Positions 1 through 11,651 of a stretch of 64,000 bases of DNA are shown in pieces. The notes under the pieces are model-generated. The model ran no database searches. It was not told the origin of the DNA and saw nothing but the letters and a program-made list of their open reading frames with translations. Source of the stretch: Achatina immaculata (taxonomy: Eukaryota > Mollusca > Gastropoda > Stylommatophora > Achatinidae); assembly GCA_009760885.1 (NCBI GenBank), contig CM019696.1:41958221-42022220 (forward strand), written 5' to 3'. Each line of letters begins with the position of its first letter. Positions within the stretch are counted from its first letter, which is position 1. Made by a program: the position numbers and the translations under genes.

Positions 1-1735
1 GTTGTTTTTTCACCATTTATTCTTACTGCTGCTTGTTGGTCTAAATACAGCAGTGATGTTAATTGTATCAAATGTGTTGGAAATCTCTTTTTTTCCATTA
101 TTTCCCAAAGTTTCTGGTGTTGTACACAATCAAATACCTTTGAGCAGTCTATAAAGGCTAAATATAGATACACATTAAACTCTCTGCATTTCTCTATTAT
201 TAATCTTATATTGAATATATGATCCCTTGATTGTTTTTCTTGCCTGAAGCCAGCTTGGATCATATTGATTTCTTCTTCTATTTTCTTTCGAAGTCTACCC
301 ATTATGATTTTTAATAGAATTTTACTGGCATGAATAATCAGAGCAACAGTTTTGTAGTTTGTGCAATAATTTCAGGTTATTCTTTTGTTTGGCAGTGGTA
401 TGAATATAGTTCTTTTCCATTCTTTTGGCCAAAAACCTGAATGCCATATCTTTTTACATAGTGCTTTCCTCCTGCTTTAATAAGTTCAGCTGTTATCTCA
501 TCACATCCTGGTGATTTAACATTTTTCAGATTCTTTATTGCCCATAAAACTTCTATTGTTGGTTCAGGTTTTTTTCTCCTCTAATAATAATTCACACCAT
601 TAATTTCTGCTTTCACAGTCAGTTGTTTCATATATTCCTCTGCAATAGTCCTTTCATCTTTCTAGAATTTCCTCTGTCTCTCTCAAGGTATCCCCATCTC
701 ATCACAAATTACATTTAGCTTAGGTGTGACATTTCTCATCAATGTGTTCATTTCTTTAAACATTTCACTATCTCTTCCACACTTCTAATGTCCTTCTTAT
801 TCTTTCACAACAATCTTGTATATATTGTTTTTTGTCTTTTCTTATGTTTATTCGTACTTCTTTTGTTACAGATTTATATTTCTTGTTGTTTGTCACTTTC
901 CCTTGCATCTTCATTTCTCTACAAAATTTTTTTATCAGTTCTAGTGTGGTTGCTATAATCCATCTATTCTTTTGTGTTTTCTTTACTGGAACCATGTCTT
1001 TAGCTGTTGTTATTAAGATATCTATGGCCTGCGTAGCCAGTTCATCTGGTGTCATCTCCTGCTGTACATTCATCAGGATTTTGAAATGGTTCTTCACTCC
1101 TATACCGTATTGTTCTGGTATTTTTGTAAGACCAAAGCGGAGTGGTCTTGATCTTGTAATTGTCTTTTGTATCTTTATCTTCATGTCTGCTATTAATAAC
1201 TGATGGTCTGTGTCACAATCAGCACCTGGTAAAGTTTTTGCTGATGTTATACTTGATATCCACCTTCTTTCCACTAAAATGTAATCTGTTTGATTCTTGG
1301 TTTTCCCATCAGGTGATGTCTATGTATAAAGTCTTCTTAGATGTTGTTTAAAAAGTGTGTTAGCGACCATCAGCTCATTTTCCATGCAAAATGCCATTAG
1401 ATTGTCACCTGCCTCATTTCTATGTCCTATGCTAAATTTCCCTACAACATGTCCTTCATCTTCTGCTCCTTCTGTACCAGTCTTTGCATGAAAATCCCCC
1501 ATTATTAATACAATATAATTTTTCTGTACCTGTTCTATCATCATTTGCAGTGTGTTATAAAAGTCTTCTACTTCCTCTTCTTCTGCTGCTGATGTAGGTG
1601 CATCTATCTGGATGATTTTTACATTTCTAGGAGTACCATTAAGTCTGATTGTGAGGATTCTATCACTTACTGGATTGTAACCTAGTAATGCATTTGATGT
1701 TGATTTGTCCAAGTAAAAAGCAACTGCTTAACATT
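1..1735 (-). mobile_element. RTE-2 LINE, endonuclease to N-terminal RT half
   Basis: Reverse-strand remnant of an APE-type non-LTR retrotransposon cut by the window edge. The 5' part (1712-1320) reads as an apurinic-like endonuclease with the MGDFHAKTG motif; it continues after a frame change (1274-768) with the PGADCDTDH motif that carries the C-terminal catalytic D/H. Positions about 560-1 hold the start of the reverse transcriptase and match the copy at 43021-43500 (WHSSIWPKEWK, QAGFRQGRG equivalents). Several stops and frameshifts make it non-coding. RTE family assignment rests on the endonuclease and RT motifs; the 3' end lies outside the window. Confidence 0.8.
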
Positions 1736-1879
1736 GTCATAATTTTCTTTTATACAGCAGTACTGTTCTATTTGACTCTTTAAAAATACACTTACAGTTT
1801 GTTGTGAGGACTTTTCTCATTTTTCAGGCCATGCAAATGGTAGCAGACACAAGGAGGCCAAAAACATAAAATTAGCATT

Positions 1880-2095
1880 GACTTGAAACCTTATTCCTTA
1901 ACCTCTTACATCTTACATCCTTCCTATGCCATTAAATGTCAGAAAGGGCTCTCATTGTTGTTTGCGAAATTTTCCTGTTTTTGCTGCATTTTCTGCTTCT
2001 TTTGCCATATTGTCCATATATTCTCTTTTTTCTCTTCTAACTGAACATTTTACTTTATTGTCTTGTTCTTTGTTTTTTTTTATTCCTTAACAGGG
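1880..2095 (-). mobile_element. Internally deleted LINE-3 fragment
   Basis: On the reverse strand this short piece first reads as the basic linker between endonuclease and RT seen in RTE-type LINEs (SVRREKREYMDNMAKEAE), then jumps to the extreme C-terminus and 3' tail of LINE-3 (compare 49380-49444), ending in a TTACATC-type repeat at 1898-1915. The RT itself is missing. It looks like an insertion that suffered internal deletion or template switching during reverse transcription. Confidence 0.6.
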
Positions 2096-2263
2096 AGAAG
2101 AAAAATGAGAAAAACAAGCTGTTTCACTCTTTATAGGAGAGAAATTCAAACTTTGAATGAGCAAATAAACTATTTGTAGTGGATGTTGCCTTATTGCACA
2201 ATTTTTATAACATCTGCAGGTACAGTAATAAATCTTGAGTTATCAAATGCTGCTGAATAAATA

Positions 2264-3627
2264 CTAGGGAGAATAAAAAACCAGACACACATCCTTTAAT
2301 ACCAGTAACTATGAGCAAATGATCATACCAGTTATATCGTTTTTCAACATAGTCTCCATGCAGGTCATTGCACTTCTAATATCGTTCCACTAGTATCTTT
2401 ATTCTTGAGAGAAATAACTTTTCAAACTGTGTGGTCATTAATTAATATAGCAGTTCTTACTTTTGGTTTAAATAATTTTAACATTCTGTAATCAGTTTTA
2501 CTGTATTAGCTTTATGTGTATTGACATATACTTCTGGTTTATGGTGTGGGTCATCATCATTGCACTCCCAACATGTCCATAGATGTTCAGGACCTCCCCC
2601 CCCCCCCTCACCTTAACATATCCATCAGCAGCTGATGGTGTCATCTTATGTTGGCTGACAAGTTCCTAGCATGTCCAGTATGTCTCTCATTCCTGGCCTT
2701 GCCAATCTGTACTCTCAGCTCTCTCAGTATAAGCAACAATGTAGATTAGCTACTCTCAAAGTTCTCCATTCTGCCTCTCTCTCTATACTTATATCCAAAA
2801 AAACAATTTGTTGTTACTCTCTAAGCAGAGCACACTATGTCGCAATGATCATTGTTTGTTTTTATTTCTAAAAATCCTTTATGTCTCAAAAGAGAGACAG
2901 TATGAATTTCATGGCAGAGGCTTGTTGAAATTCCTTTTAACCAGAGAAGACAGGTGTTCACATTGCATGCTTTGTCTCTTATATTCAGATTCACAGTGAT
3001 GGACCCATGTCTTGTTGACAGAGAAAATCACCTCCAAAACAGTTAGATCTTCAAATTTTTCAGAAATTTGGTCACAACCTAACTGCTCTGTTGTTTTTGC
3101 AGATCAGTAGGCTGGTCACTCATTTGGCACAAACTTTATGGTACCAAAAGTCATGACACATTATGGCATGTGTGGATCAACAGAAGGCAACATAATCTGT
3201 CAGTCTTCTCTAACCAAAAGACATGATGGGGACTTATGTTCACGATGCTGATGGCCAACCAGATCGAGCTTTGTCAATCACACTTGTTCTTCTTGGTTTT
3301 GCCCTTCTGTCAGTTCATAAACTTTTCACTGAGTCATGCTATTTTCTCTTCATTACTGAGCTAACAATATAGGGTGAATTTCAGCAGGTTTTCCTCCCTC
3401 TGCCCAAAGAAAATTCACTACATCACATTGTTCAACAATGATGCAATCCCACAGCAGAATGTTTATATTTATTTTACCTTGGCTAAAAATTGACTAAGGG
3501 CAAAGCACAGTGTCCTGCATGTTCAAACTACCCATCGGTCTCTGCGAATGTGTTGTATTGTGTCAGCTTCTATCTGTCATGGTTACTGTGTAAGTTTCAA
3601 ATTGCCTTTACTTTTAATTCTCCCTAG
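2264..3627 (-). mobile_element. Full-length decayed mariner-like DNA transposon
   Basis: Both ends carry the inverted repeat CTAGGGAGAAT (2264-2274 and, inverted, 3617-3627), each bordered by a TA dinucleotide (2262-2263, 3628-3629), the duplication made by mariner transposases. Length is 1364 bp, normal for mariner. The reverse strand still shows transposase relics: KARSGWPS near 3270, NKTWVHHCESEYKRQSM near 3000-2940 (family form DETWVHH...KRQSM), and DLHGDYVEK near 2360. Many stops and frameshifts, and the first catalytic Asp block reads N-K-T-W instead of D-E-T-W. Not functional. Confidence 0.8.
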
Positions 3628-4236
3628 TAGATACAACAGCATTCACAATAATTAGCTGATATAGTAACTTTTCTATAGTAGTCATTTATAATAATGTATT
3701 CTCATTGACCAGATGAAAAACGTACTCACAAAAACTAGCAGGTGCATTCAGGTCTTTCATGAGTCTTTCTCAAGTCACTACATTTAACTCTCATGTCCTT
3801 GCAAAGTAACTTCAAGTTGAATCTCAAGTCAAGTTTCAAAATGACTTATTTGCATTACTGCAAAGTGAGGGAATGTGAGTCAGAACAACTAATTGTTCTG
3901 GTTACTGGATCAGCAGTAGCAAAGATGATTTGTTATGGCATACACAAGGTGTTGTAAATTGTGAAAGTGAAGAAAGTAAAGTAAAATAAATAAAAGAAAT
4001 GGCGTTTACATGTCAAGCACGAGTAAATATACATTTTCCAGTTTGATTGCATCCATTCAATTTTCATTACATGTTTGACACACCTTTTTTTTTTAATCCT
4101 TGTAGCCATTACGCCGTCTAAAGTAAACAGATTATTAGGTGATGTCTATAACAACAGTAAAATCTCAGCTTAATAAACAAGATAAAATGCAAAAAAGAGT
4201 GTGAATGTTTGATATATTTAATTTCTTGTAACTCAC

Positions 4237-4303
4237 CAAGCATGTGCCGGCCTTTTTCTGTTAAATCAGAAATACTTAGACCATCTCTTGCTAATTCTTG
4301 GAG
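4237..4303 (-). CDS. Urease, coding exon 2 (gamma-domain C-terminal part)
   Basis: Reverse-strand exon between an acceptor (TTTATAG before 4303) and a strong donor (GTGAGT from 4236). It enters in phase 0 and leaves in phase 1, encoding LQELARDGLSISDL followed by TEKGRHML and the first base of Gly. Joined to exon 1 it gives ALIASQ-LQELARDG, which aligns with the conserved ureases' ALIASQ-x-x-E-x-x-RDG, and GRHMLG corresponds to their GRQ/H-LLG. This is the end of the UreA-like gamma domain that in eukaryotic urease is fused to beta and alpha domains. Later exons, including those with the nickel ligands, must lie left of the window; none was found in 1-4236. Confidence 0.85.
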
Positions 4304-4745
4304 CTATAAACAGAATAAATATCATCATCATTATTATCATAATAATCATAATCAACATTATCATTATTATCATCATCAATCTCATAAGTAACAACAGTAC
4401 AAATAACATTCACAAACAACTAATCACATTTTTCTTCTCACAGTTTTGAAACAGACTAAAGCAAATGTAAGCTTTGCTGAGCATAATTTTAGTTGATAGT
4501 TCCTCTCATTACTGGCTCTACCAATATTATATTTGTAATTTAAGCCATATCAACAGCAAAAATGTTTGTTTATGCTGCAAAAACCAGTCTTATTCTGCTC
4601 GTTTTTTTTTTTTTACTTCAAGTCTTGCTTTCATTTCTTCCTCAGGTAATGCTGCACCCATATGCAAAAGCTTACCACATGATATGATTTTTTATTAGTT
4701 CTTCCCTGTCCTTGTTACTGATAGAAAAATCCCTCATAGCTGACT

Positions 4746-4870
4746 AAACAAATATCTTTGTATCTCACTCATGGATGATTAAACAAATATCTTTGTATCT
4801 CACTCATGGATGATTAAACAAATATCTTTGTATCTCACTCATGAATGACTAAATAAATGTCTTTATATCT
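4746..4870. repeat. 35-bp minisatellite, about 3.5 copies
   Basis: Tandem units built on ACAAATATCTTTGTATCTCA plus ctcatggatgattaa repeat every 35 bp; the last copy is more divergent. It lies in urease intron 1. Confidence 0.9.
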
Positions 4871-4946
4871 CAGTTTGTGTCTCTTCCTCCCCACCCCACC
4901 CCACATTTTCTCTATATCAATTTTTATTGAAGGTGTGACTGTCATC

Positions 4947-5062
4947 CATTCTTGCTGTATGACCAAGCCATTCTTGCTGTATGACCAAGCCATTCTTGCT
5001 GTATGACCAAGCCATTCTTGCTGTATGACCAAGCCATTCTTGCTGTATGACCAAGCCATTTC
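4947..5062. repeat. 22-bp minisatellite, 5 copies
   Basis: Nearly perfect tandem copies of CCATTCTTGCTGTATGACCA+ag. The reverse-strand open frame across it is a by-product of the repeat. Located in urease intron 1. Confidence 0.95.
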
Positions 5063-5164
5063 ACTATTTTGCTACCTAGCATCATCATCACTGTTAGGAG
5101 CTTTGCATACTGCAGAACTTCAGAATCAGTTACTTTATTTGTTTATTTGTTTATTTTTTTAGTT

Positions 5165-5425
5165 TTTTTTTCTTCTCATTAATTGAATATGTTGTCCACA
5201 TTTCAGAACCTTTCAAGAGAAGAGGAAAATTGAAACACTTTGTGGCAACTGGAAAAATTGAGGGAAGAAGAGACAGAGGAAGACAGAGAAAGAAGTTACT
5301 GGATGGGCTGTCCGTGTGGCTAGGAATAAAGTCACCGGCAGATCTCATAATCAAGTCTAAAGACAGGGAATTGTGGAGAGAAATGATCACTTATGCCATG
5401 CGGTATGGCACTTGATTGATTGATA
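5165..5425 (+). mobile_element. RTE 3'-end fragment
   Basis: Plus-strand C-terminal tail of an RTE-type polyprotein: GKIEGRRDRGRQRKKLLDG followed by DRELWREMITYAMRYGT and stop, then a TTGATTGATTGA tail (5413-5424). The same tail protein in RTE-1 reads [18 protein letters not shown] (63430). Severely 5'-truncated. Confidence 0.8.
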
Positions 5426-5430
5426 GGTAT

Positions 5431-6560
5431 GACAAATCATAAGCTGTGTCTTCAGTGTTGATCTCCTGTTGCTCCATTTTCCCTTAGTCCAATGTGGCAT
5501 CTGACTTTTCATGTACTAATTTTTTTTTGTCTAGATAAAGGGTGAAACTAATTATAGATCCAGTATTGTTGAACGTGTACAGTGATTGATTTCCATTCCA
5601 TGTTATACTCATTGTTGTGCTTGAACTGCTGTCATGATACTTATACATAGTCTGGCCATCCTGTCTATCACTGATTGTAAGGCATCCCTTACAACAATAT
5701 AAATGGGGAGAGAGACAGCCAGACTATACAAGGTCATGGTCTTGGAGACAGGAGGAAGAGCAAAAGACAAGATCTGGGGACAAGAAGTGTAGAGATAAGA
5801 CTGAGAGTGAGACAACTCAGAATGTAAATGACTTTGTATCTCCTGGCCAAAGATTCACCGTATGACAGGTAAGTTTTGTTCAATTAAAACTAATCAGTAT
5901 CATAGTGTTGCGGACTTGGTTTTCACTGTACGTGTGCTGACATACAGGAAGCCAAATACTGTAGTGTCAGTAAGCAGGAGTGCCATGATTAGGGTCTGAG
6001 AATGTTTAAAACCTGGCTTAAAGTTAAGTTAGACAATTAACCATTTAATCCTGCATGAATGAAAACATCACCAACGACTTCATTGAATGTGCAGCTTAAA
6101 AGGACAGAAAAACATTCCAGATGTGCAGGGACTAGGACTAAGGTCAGTTTAACACTGCTCTTGACCTCAAAGATATCAGATGTGATCTCATCAAACAGTG
6201 GGGAGGTCTATAGCTGTGGAGAGCCAGACTGGTTCATGGGCCACTTACTATTGAACTTCCTATCCAAAGATGGATGTACATATTTTTAAAAATGTATGTC
6301 ATTATCCTTCCATTGTTTCTTACAGTTAAATTCTGTGATGATTATAAAATATTTTTCCTTGCTTTTCTGCTGACAAATGCATCAATTACATCATTAAAAT
6401 TCAGGGTAATTAGGCCCCTCAACACCTAAGGCTTGGTTATATATCCCAGGCTCTTCCATTAGCCTTGTCTCCTTTGTTTTTGTGCATCATTATCTTAGCA
6501 TCTCTCATGTCCTGTGTTATTTAACCTTCTCTACAGCACTAGATAAGGAGCTTGCAGAGG
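5431..6560. other. Unassigned intronic sequence
   Basis: Part of urease intron 1. Scattered short open frames have no recognisable motif, and no tandem repeat or transposon end was identified. Confidence 0.5.
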
Positions 6561-6566
6561 TGTGTA

Positions 6567-7563
6567 TGACAGAATAGGTCATAGTGGAAGGGTCATAACC
6601 AAGAAAAGTAAGAATACTTGCAGTACTTTCTCTGTGAGTATCTATTTACAGCTCACATGAACTTAGGAATAAACATCATGTAGAAATGGTTTAGAAGTTT
6701 CTAGAGCTCAAGATAGGATAATTCAGTACACGATAGAAAATTTATCATCGCATGAGAATCTGTAGTGGAAAATAGAGTAAGGTTAGAACAAGGAGTGGAA
6801 TTAGTGCGATTGTTTATAGCGTAAAAAACTTGGAAACATGGGATTGTTGGGCTGTAGCAGAGATTATAAAACTGATTTTAGAGAGGACAAGAGAGAGCCA
6901 GATAGGATGGTTAGTCATGACAGAGTTATGGACAGGATGAAAGATAGAGCTTGAGGTATAGTCAGTGAAGTTCAGTTTTGGACTTGAGTCCAGATGTAGT
7001 CAGGTTAGAGCTACTCGGTAGATTCATTTTTCAAGGAAGTTGTCAATATGCAGATTTTTGGGTTTTGTCCTTATTAGGACAGACAATCAAGCTTCAGTTG
7101 AGAAAGTTCATGCTAGAATATAGTAACAGTTTCTGAGAGGGAATTCTTTGAGAGGGTATTCTCAGTTGGATGGAATTTGTTAAGTTGTTTTTTGGGAGTG
7201 AAGTGTTGGATCCAGTGTGTAATTCTTAAGTTGTAAGTAAGTGAGATATGTATTTTCCTTTCGTAATATGGTGCTGTTCCCATATGGCAAAGTTGCTTTT
7301 GCCAGAAAGTTTTGTTGTTGCACTGATATCTCTGCTGTGTGGCACCAGTTTTTTCATCCTCACAACTTCACCCTCCATTCTAATCATCAATAATTTGTGT
7401 TGTCTGCTGTAAATCTACACCACTGGCTTTGTGGGAATCTTCATTTGTTCGACAAAGATGGTTGATGTCGGAAGACTGCCAGTTTATAGTCAAGTTGTAT
7501 TTGATCTTGTTCTAGTGGATTGAGTCCTATGCCTGGGTGTTTCTGTATGTTTCTAAGAATTTA
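6567..7563 (+). repeat. About 1-kb non-coding dispersed repeat, candidate solo LTR (copy 1)
   Basis: Shares its start (TGACAGAATAG, AAGGGTCATAACCAAG), middle (GTAGCAGAGATTATAAAACT) and end (GTCGGAAGACTGC, AGTCAAGTTGT) with 22087-23041. No coding potential. A late A-rich ATCAATAA-type box followed by TTTGTGTTG would suit an LTR polyadenylation region. Ends and target duplication are not certain. Confidence 0.55.
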
Positions 7564-7857
7564 GAAACAAGGTGTTCTAAGAAGGTCGAGAATTCAGATC
7601 TAATAGAAAGTCTATAACCAGAAAGAAAGTATTCTTACATAAACAAAGTTGTAAATCCAACTAGATGACTTATCAACATCAGCAGCACTCTACATTGTTT
7701 CACTGGTTGATATCATGTACTATATATATTCTTCTTTGTGTGGCAGGAGTACGTCCTATGTACATCTGCAGGATTGTTATCCTTTTGTGTTGCCTTTCTA
7801 TTTGGAAAGGTTATTATAGTTTCAGAGAATTCATGTGCAGTGGGATCATCATCAGAT

Positions 7858-8122
7858 TCAGCTGTTCATTCATTCATTCATTCATTTGCATGTCCCTTGT
7901 GGAACTTTGCCTCCCAAACAGCACTCTTGTAGGCCTCTCGGTTGTGAGCAAGATGGCCTGCTGCTGATGCATCCATTTGCAGATCATCGACGGTGTCTTG
8001 CAGCCATCTTTGCCTTGGTCTTCCTCTCTTTCTTTTTCCCATTATGTACACTTCCAAGATGGTTTTCTCTAGATTATCATGACGTTTAATGTGTCCAAAA
8101 TATTTAAGTTCTCTCAGCTGTT
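7858..8122 (-). mobile_element. RTE-2 LINE, 5'-truncated, with 9-bp TSD
   Basis: The insertion (7867-8113) is bounded by TCAGCTGTT at 7858-7866 and 8114-8122. The tail next to the left duplication is a CATT repeat (TGAA on the coding strand). It encodes the last 80 or so residues of RTE-2 (KYFGHIKRHDNLEKTILE, then DDLQMDASAAGHLAHNRE). It sits inside the 3' end of the LINE-4 copy to its right, so it is younger than that copy. Confidence 0.9.
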
Positions 8123-9135
8123 ACACTCTTTCTCTCTTTCTGAACCTTAAGTGCCAAGGACACATGGGGCTTCCGCAACGGTTTTCCACAAATGCCTGTC
8201 CTTTGGCTTTTTTCTGCTCTTGCCCAGGTGAGCCCTCTATTGCTCAACATCCTTTCTGTTGTTCTTTTCCATGTCTCTTTTGGTCTACCCTTACTTCTGT
8301 TCCCCTGTGGTGTCCATCTTAGTGCTATTTTTGGTAGTGAGTTGTCAGTCATTCGGAGCACATGTCCCAACCATTGCCACCATCTTTCCTCAATAATTGC
8401 TGCCAGTGGCTTCATCTGCATTTCTGCCAACAAGATGTTATTTCTTACGGTGTTTGGCCAAAATTTTTTCTAATTCTTCGTATACATTTAGTCTGGAAAG
8501 AATTCAACTTGTTTTCTATGGTTTTGATGATTTTCCACCATTCACTTCCATAGAATAGTACTTTTAGAACATTACTCTTAAATATCCTGATTTTCATATT
8601 TATGCTTAGTTTTTTAGATTTCCATATAGTCTGCAGCACTGCAAAAGCCTGGTTTGCTCTAGTAAGTCTGCTGATGATGTCCTCTGTGCTGTCTCCATTT
8701 TCTACTACTCTACTGCCAAGGTATACAAAATCATTGACCTCCTCCACTAACTTGCTATCTACTCTGAGTACATTTCTGTTGTTCACATTCTGCTTCATTA
8801 ACTTTGTCTTTCCTATGCTGGTCTTTAGTCCTATGTTGTTTGCATTCTGAGTTAGCTTGTTTATTTTATCTTGCATATCTTTGTGACTGCTTGACAGTAG
8901 ACAAATGTCGTCCGCAAAGTCAAGGTCCTCCAGCACTTGGTCAAGGTTCCATTGTATTCCTCCGCATTTGTCTTAACCAGTCTACTGCCAAGATAAATAA
9001 TGTTGGTGATAGTACACATCCCTGCTTCACTCCTGTTTGTACCCTAAAGCTGCTGGAGGTATGTGCTCTACAGATCACTTTGCACTGAAAACCCTTGTAT
9101 AGGGCTTTGATTACATTCACTATCTTATTGGGGAG
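8123..9135 (-). mobile_element. LINE-4 remnant, RT palm to 3' end
   Basis: Reverse-strand APE-type LINE. From 8936 leftward it reads LEDLDFADDICLLSSS (the RT catalytic FADD motif), then a Leu/Lys-rich thumb region with YLGSRVVENGDS and YGSEWW, and after a frame shift the C-terminal arginine-rich block GNRSKGRPKETWKRT (8433-8104). The 5' end stops near 9135 within the RT. Related copies lie at 33850-34660 and 52540-52650. Exact clade not assigned. Confidence 0.8.
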
Positions 9136-9237
9136 TCAGCTGTTACTGTTATTATATTATTACTAGATGTTTGAGGACTGGAAGGCTGGATTTGATGGTT
9201 TTTCCTCAGAGTAGACCCTTGATTAGCAATCAACCCA

Positions 9238-9475
9238 CCTTTCTAGCTGTGTGTTTTTATCTTTCAACCTACTTTTCTAACCGTGTGTTTCTATCCCTTA
9301 ACCAACATTTCTAGCTGTGTGTTTATATCTCTCAACTCACCTTTTTAGCTGTGTACTTCTATCTTTCAGCCCAACTTTCTAGCTGTGTATTCTCTTTCTC
9401 TCTCAACCCATCTGTCTAGTTGTGTGTTTATATCTTTCGACCCACATTTCTACCCATGTGTTTCTATCTCTAATG
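9238..9475. repeat. Degenerate 34-35-bp minisatellite, about 7 copies
   Basis: Variants of TTTCTAGCTGTGTGTTTCTA followed by tctcaacccac recur in tandem with about 10-20% divergence. Urease intron 1. Confidence 0.85.
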
Positions 9476-9479
9476 GGTA

Positions 9480-10970
9480 CATTATCTTCAGAGCTAATTT
9501 GCTGATGCTTGATCTGAAGAAGCCTTACTATTGGTGTAATTGTTTTGGCTACCCCCCCCCCCTCCAAAAAAGTACTAATTTCAGCAGCTTTTTGGATTGT
9601 TGTGCTCAAATTAGTCCTGTACTTATACCTGCATGTCCTAGATGGCAGCTGCACTTCTGCCTTCATAGTTTTGAAGTAGTCCTTTCAAAATTTAAGGAAA
9701 TGTAATGTCCGTATAGTGGAGAATTTTCTGCATGACCATTCTGTTCACTTTACTCATAACTAGTGTATAATTGTTGTCATGATCTGCACTCTGATAGGTA
9801 CTCATGCTTTTTGGATGTTGTTTGCACATGAGCAGAAAGTCCAGCTAGTGCCAGTGTCCTGATCTTAAAAAAAAAAGGTGCTTGCTATACACACGTGATT
9901 GTAGAGGCAAAAATTCTATCAGTCTCTGTCCATTTTCATTTATTTTACTAATTCTTTGCTGGATCTAGGCATGTAAGTAAGAAATGAAGGTAGATATAAT
10001 GCATTAATTGCAGTCATCTAGTCTGAGCAACTACTCAGCTTTGGGGAATTAATTGCATACTACAGTATTTGCAGCTTTCCATAGAACTTGTCCTTTCTCT
10101 TCCACTGTTGCTGCTAGTGTTTGGGTATAGATGCAACTAATTTGAATGAAGCCACCTTTCACATGGAAGTGAAGGGACATAATGCATTCTGATACCCACT
10201 TCTGGAGTGTTAATACATAGGCAAGACTATTATTCAAGCAAAAGTCAACTCTGTATAACTGAGATTGTTCAAAACAGAGGCCTTGCTAGAAGAATGTGTA
10301 AATTCTTTTCATTTATTGTGTCAGAATTTAGGAGCCTAGTATCCTGATGGGCAGTAATAGGGACCTGCAGCCTTGGAAAATCCATGTCAATGAAGGCTGT
10401 TTTCCTGTATCAAAGTCAGATTTTAGAATCCAGGCACAAAGTTTGCATGCTCCATGTGCCAAATTTAGTTATAAATTTCTTGTTTATGTTCTCAAGTATG
10501 CCTTTTAACATCTACTTTTTTACCTTTGATCCATTTATGTTTACCCCACAAGGCAGATAGATATGGCAGATCACCATAATTTTGTCCAAGGACTGCTCTG
10601 CCCAGCTTGAAATGAGTGATAGCTGATTAATTACAGTTGGAAAGGTGCTCAAACTGTCAAGAGTGACCAACGGTCCCCACTCCTTCACTAGAGTGGAAGG
10701 ACTTGTAACCTTTAACTACCACTTTCCATTTTGTTTTCTAAGCTGAATGAAAGGATGAGTTAGATATATCCATTCAGTATATATCCTGCTTGCCTGAATT
10801 TGCCCATACTGCACTTTCTCCTTCTGATTTTGCCAATCAGTTCAAGAGGAAAGACAAGGTCCATGTAAAATTAAGCCTAGCAGAGCTGCAGGGGATGTCT
10901 GAAGATGGATAGGCTAGAGAACCTCATTTTCATTTGCCTTGGGGTTCTTTCATCTGTTTTTTTTTGCTTT
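9480..10970. other. Unassigned intronic sequence
   Basis: No convincing coding, RNA or transposon signal. Contains a poly(C) run at 9550-9562 and short open frames without motifs. Confidence 0.5.
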
Positions 10971-10975
10971 CATGA

Positions 10976-11396
10976 TTACTTTCATGGCCATTAACTTTCC
11001 TGAGCCATCCACAAGACAGTTAACTTTCCTAAGTCACCAATAAGACAATTAACTTTCATGAGCCACCCACAAGACAGTTAACTTTCCTGTGTCATCCACA
11101 AGACAATTAACTTTCCTGAGCCACTCACAAGACAGTTAACTTTTCTGAGCCACTCACAAGACAGTTAACTTTCCTGAGCCATCCACAAGACAGTCAACTT
11201 TCCTAAGTCACCAATAAGACAATTAACTTTCATGAGCCACCCACAAGACAGTTAACTTTCCTGTTTCATCCACAAGACAGTTAACTTTTCTGAGCCACTC
11301 ACAAGACAGTTAACTTTCCTGAGTCACCCACAAGACAGTTAACTTTCCTGAGCTACCCACAAGACAGTTAACTTTCCTGAGCCACACACAAGACAG
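10976..11396. repeat. 29-bp minisatellite, about 14 copies
   Basis: Tandem copies of CTTTCCTGAGCCACCCACAA+gacagttaa, with alternating variants (gtcacc, ccatcc, catgagcc). A block of consecutive variants recurs about 190 bp apart, suggesting higher-order duplication. Urease intron 1. Confidence 0.95.
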
Positions 11397-11458
11397 TGGG
11401 TTTGATAAGAACTGGTAGCACTATTTATTATAGTAGCAAAGGAGTTCAGCCTATCCGT

Positions 11459-11544
11459 AGCTGGTAACTCAGTCAGTCATTTGCATGTCCCTTGCAGAAC
11501 TTTGCCTCCCTAACAGCTCTCCTGTATTACCATAGCTGGTAACT
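11459..11544 (-). mobile_element. 64-bp RTE-2 insertion with 11-bp TSD
   Basis: The direct repeat AGCTGGTAACT (11459-11469 and 11534-11544) encloses only 64 bp (11470-11533) of the RTE-2 3' end, including its tail (CAGTCAGTCATT) and the conserved GCATGTCCCTTG segment. It is an extremely 5'-truncated but cleanly delimited retrotransposition. Confidence 0.9.
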
Positions 11545-11651
11545 ATGGTTATGCAATTATCACAGATTTTATAACACAAACACAATAGACTCTGAAATAA
11601 TTCTGAGCTATTGATTTTGTGTATTCTCCAATTTTTATTCTGTATACTTAT

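Noticed and set aside
1..4236. Further urease exons
   Set aside because: Searched the reverse strand for the expected block after GRHMLG (family RRQV, VEATFPDGTKLVTVH); found only RTE-2, LINE-3 and mariner sequence.
10976..11396. CRISPR-like array
   Set aside because: Units are contiguous with no unique spacers, and the genome is eukaryotic; a minisatellite. The same applies to 26277-26838 and 14048-14280.
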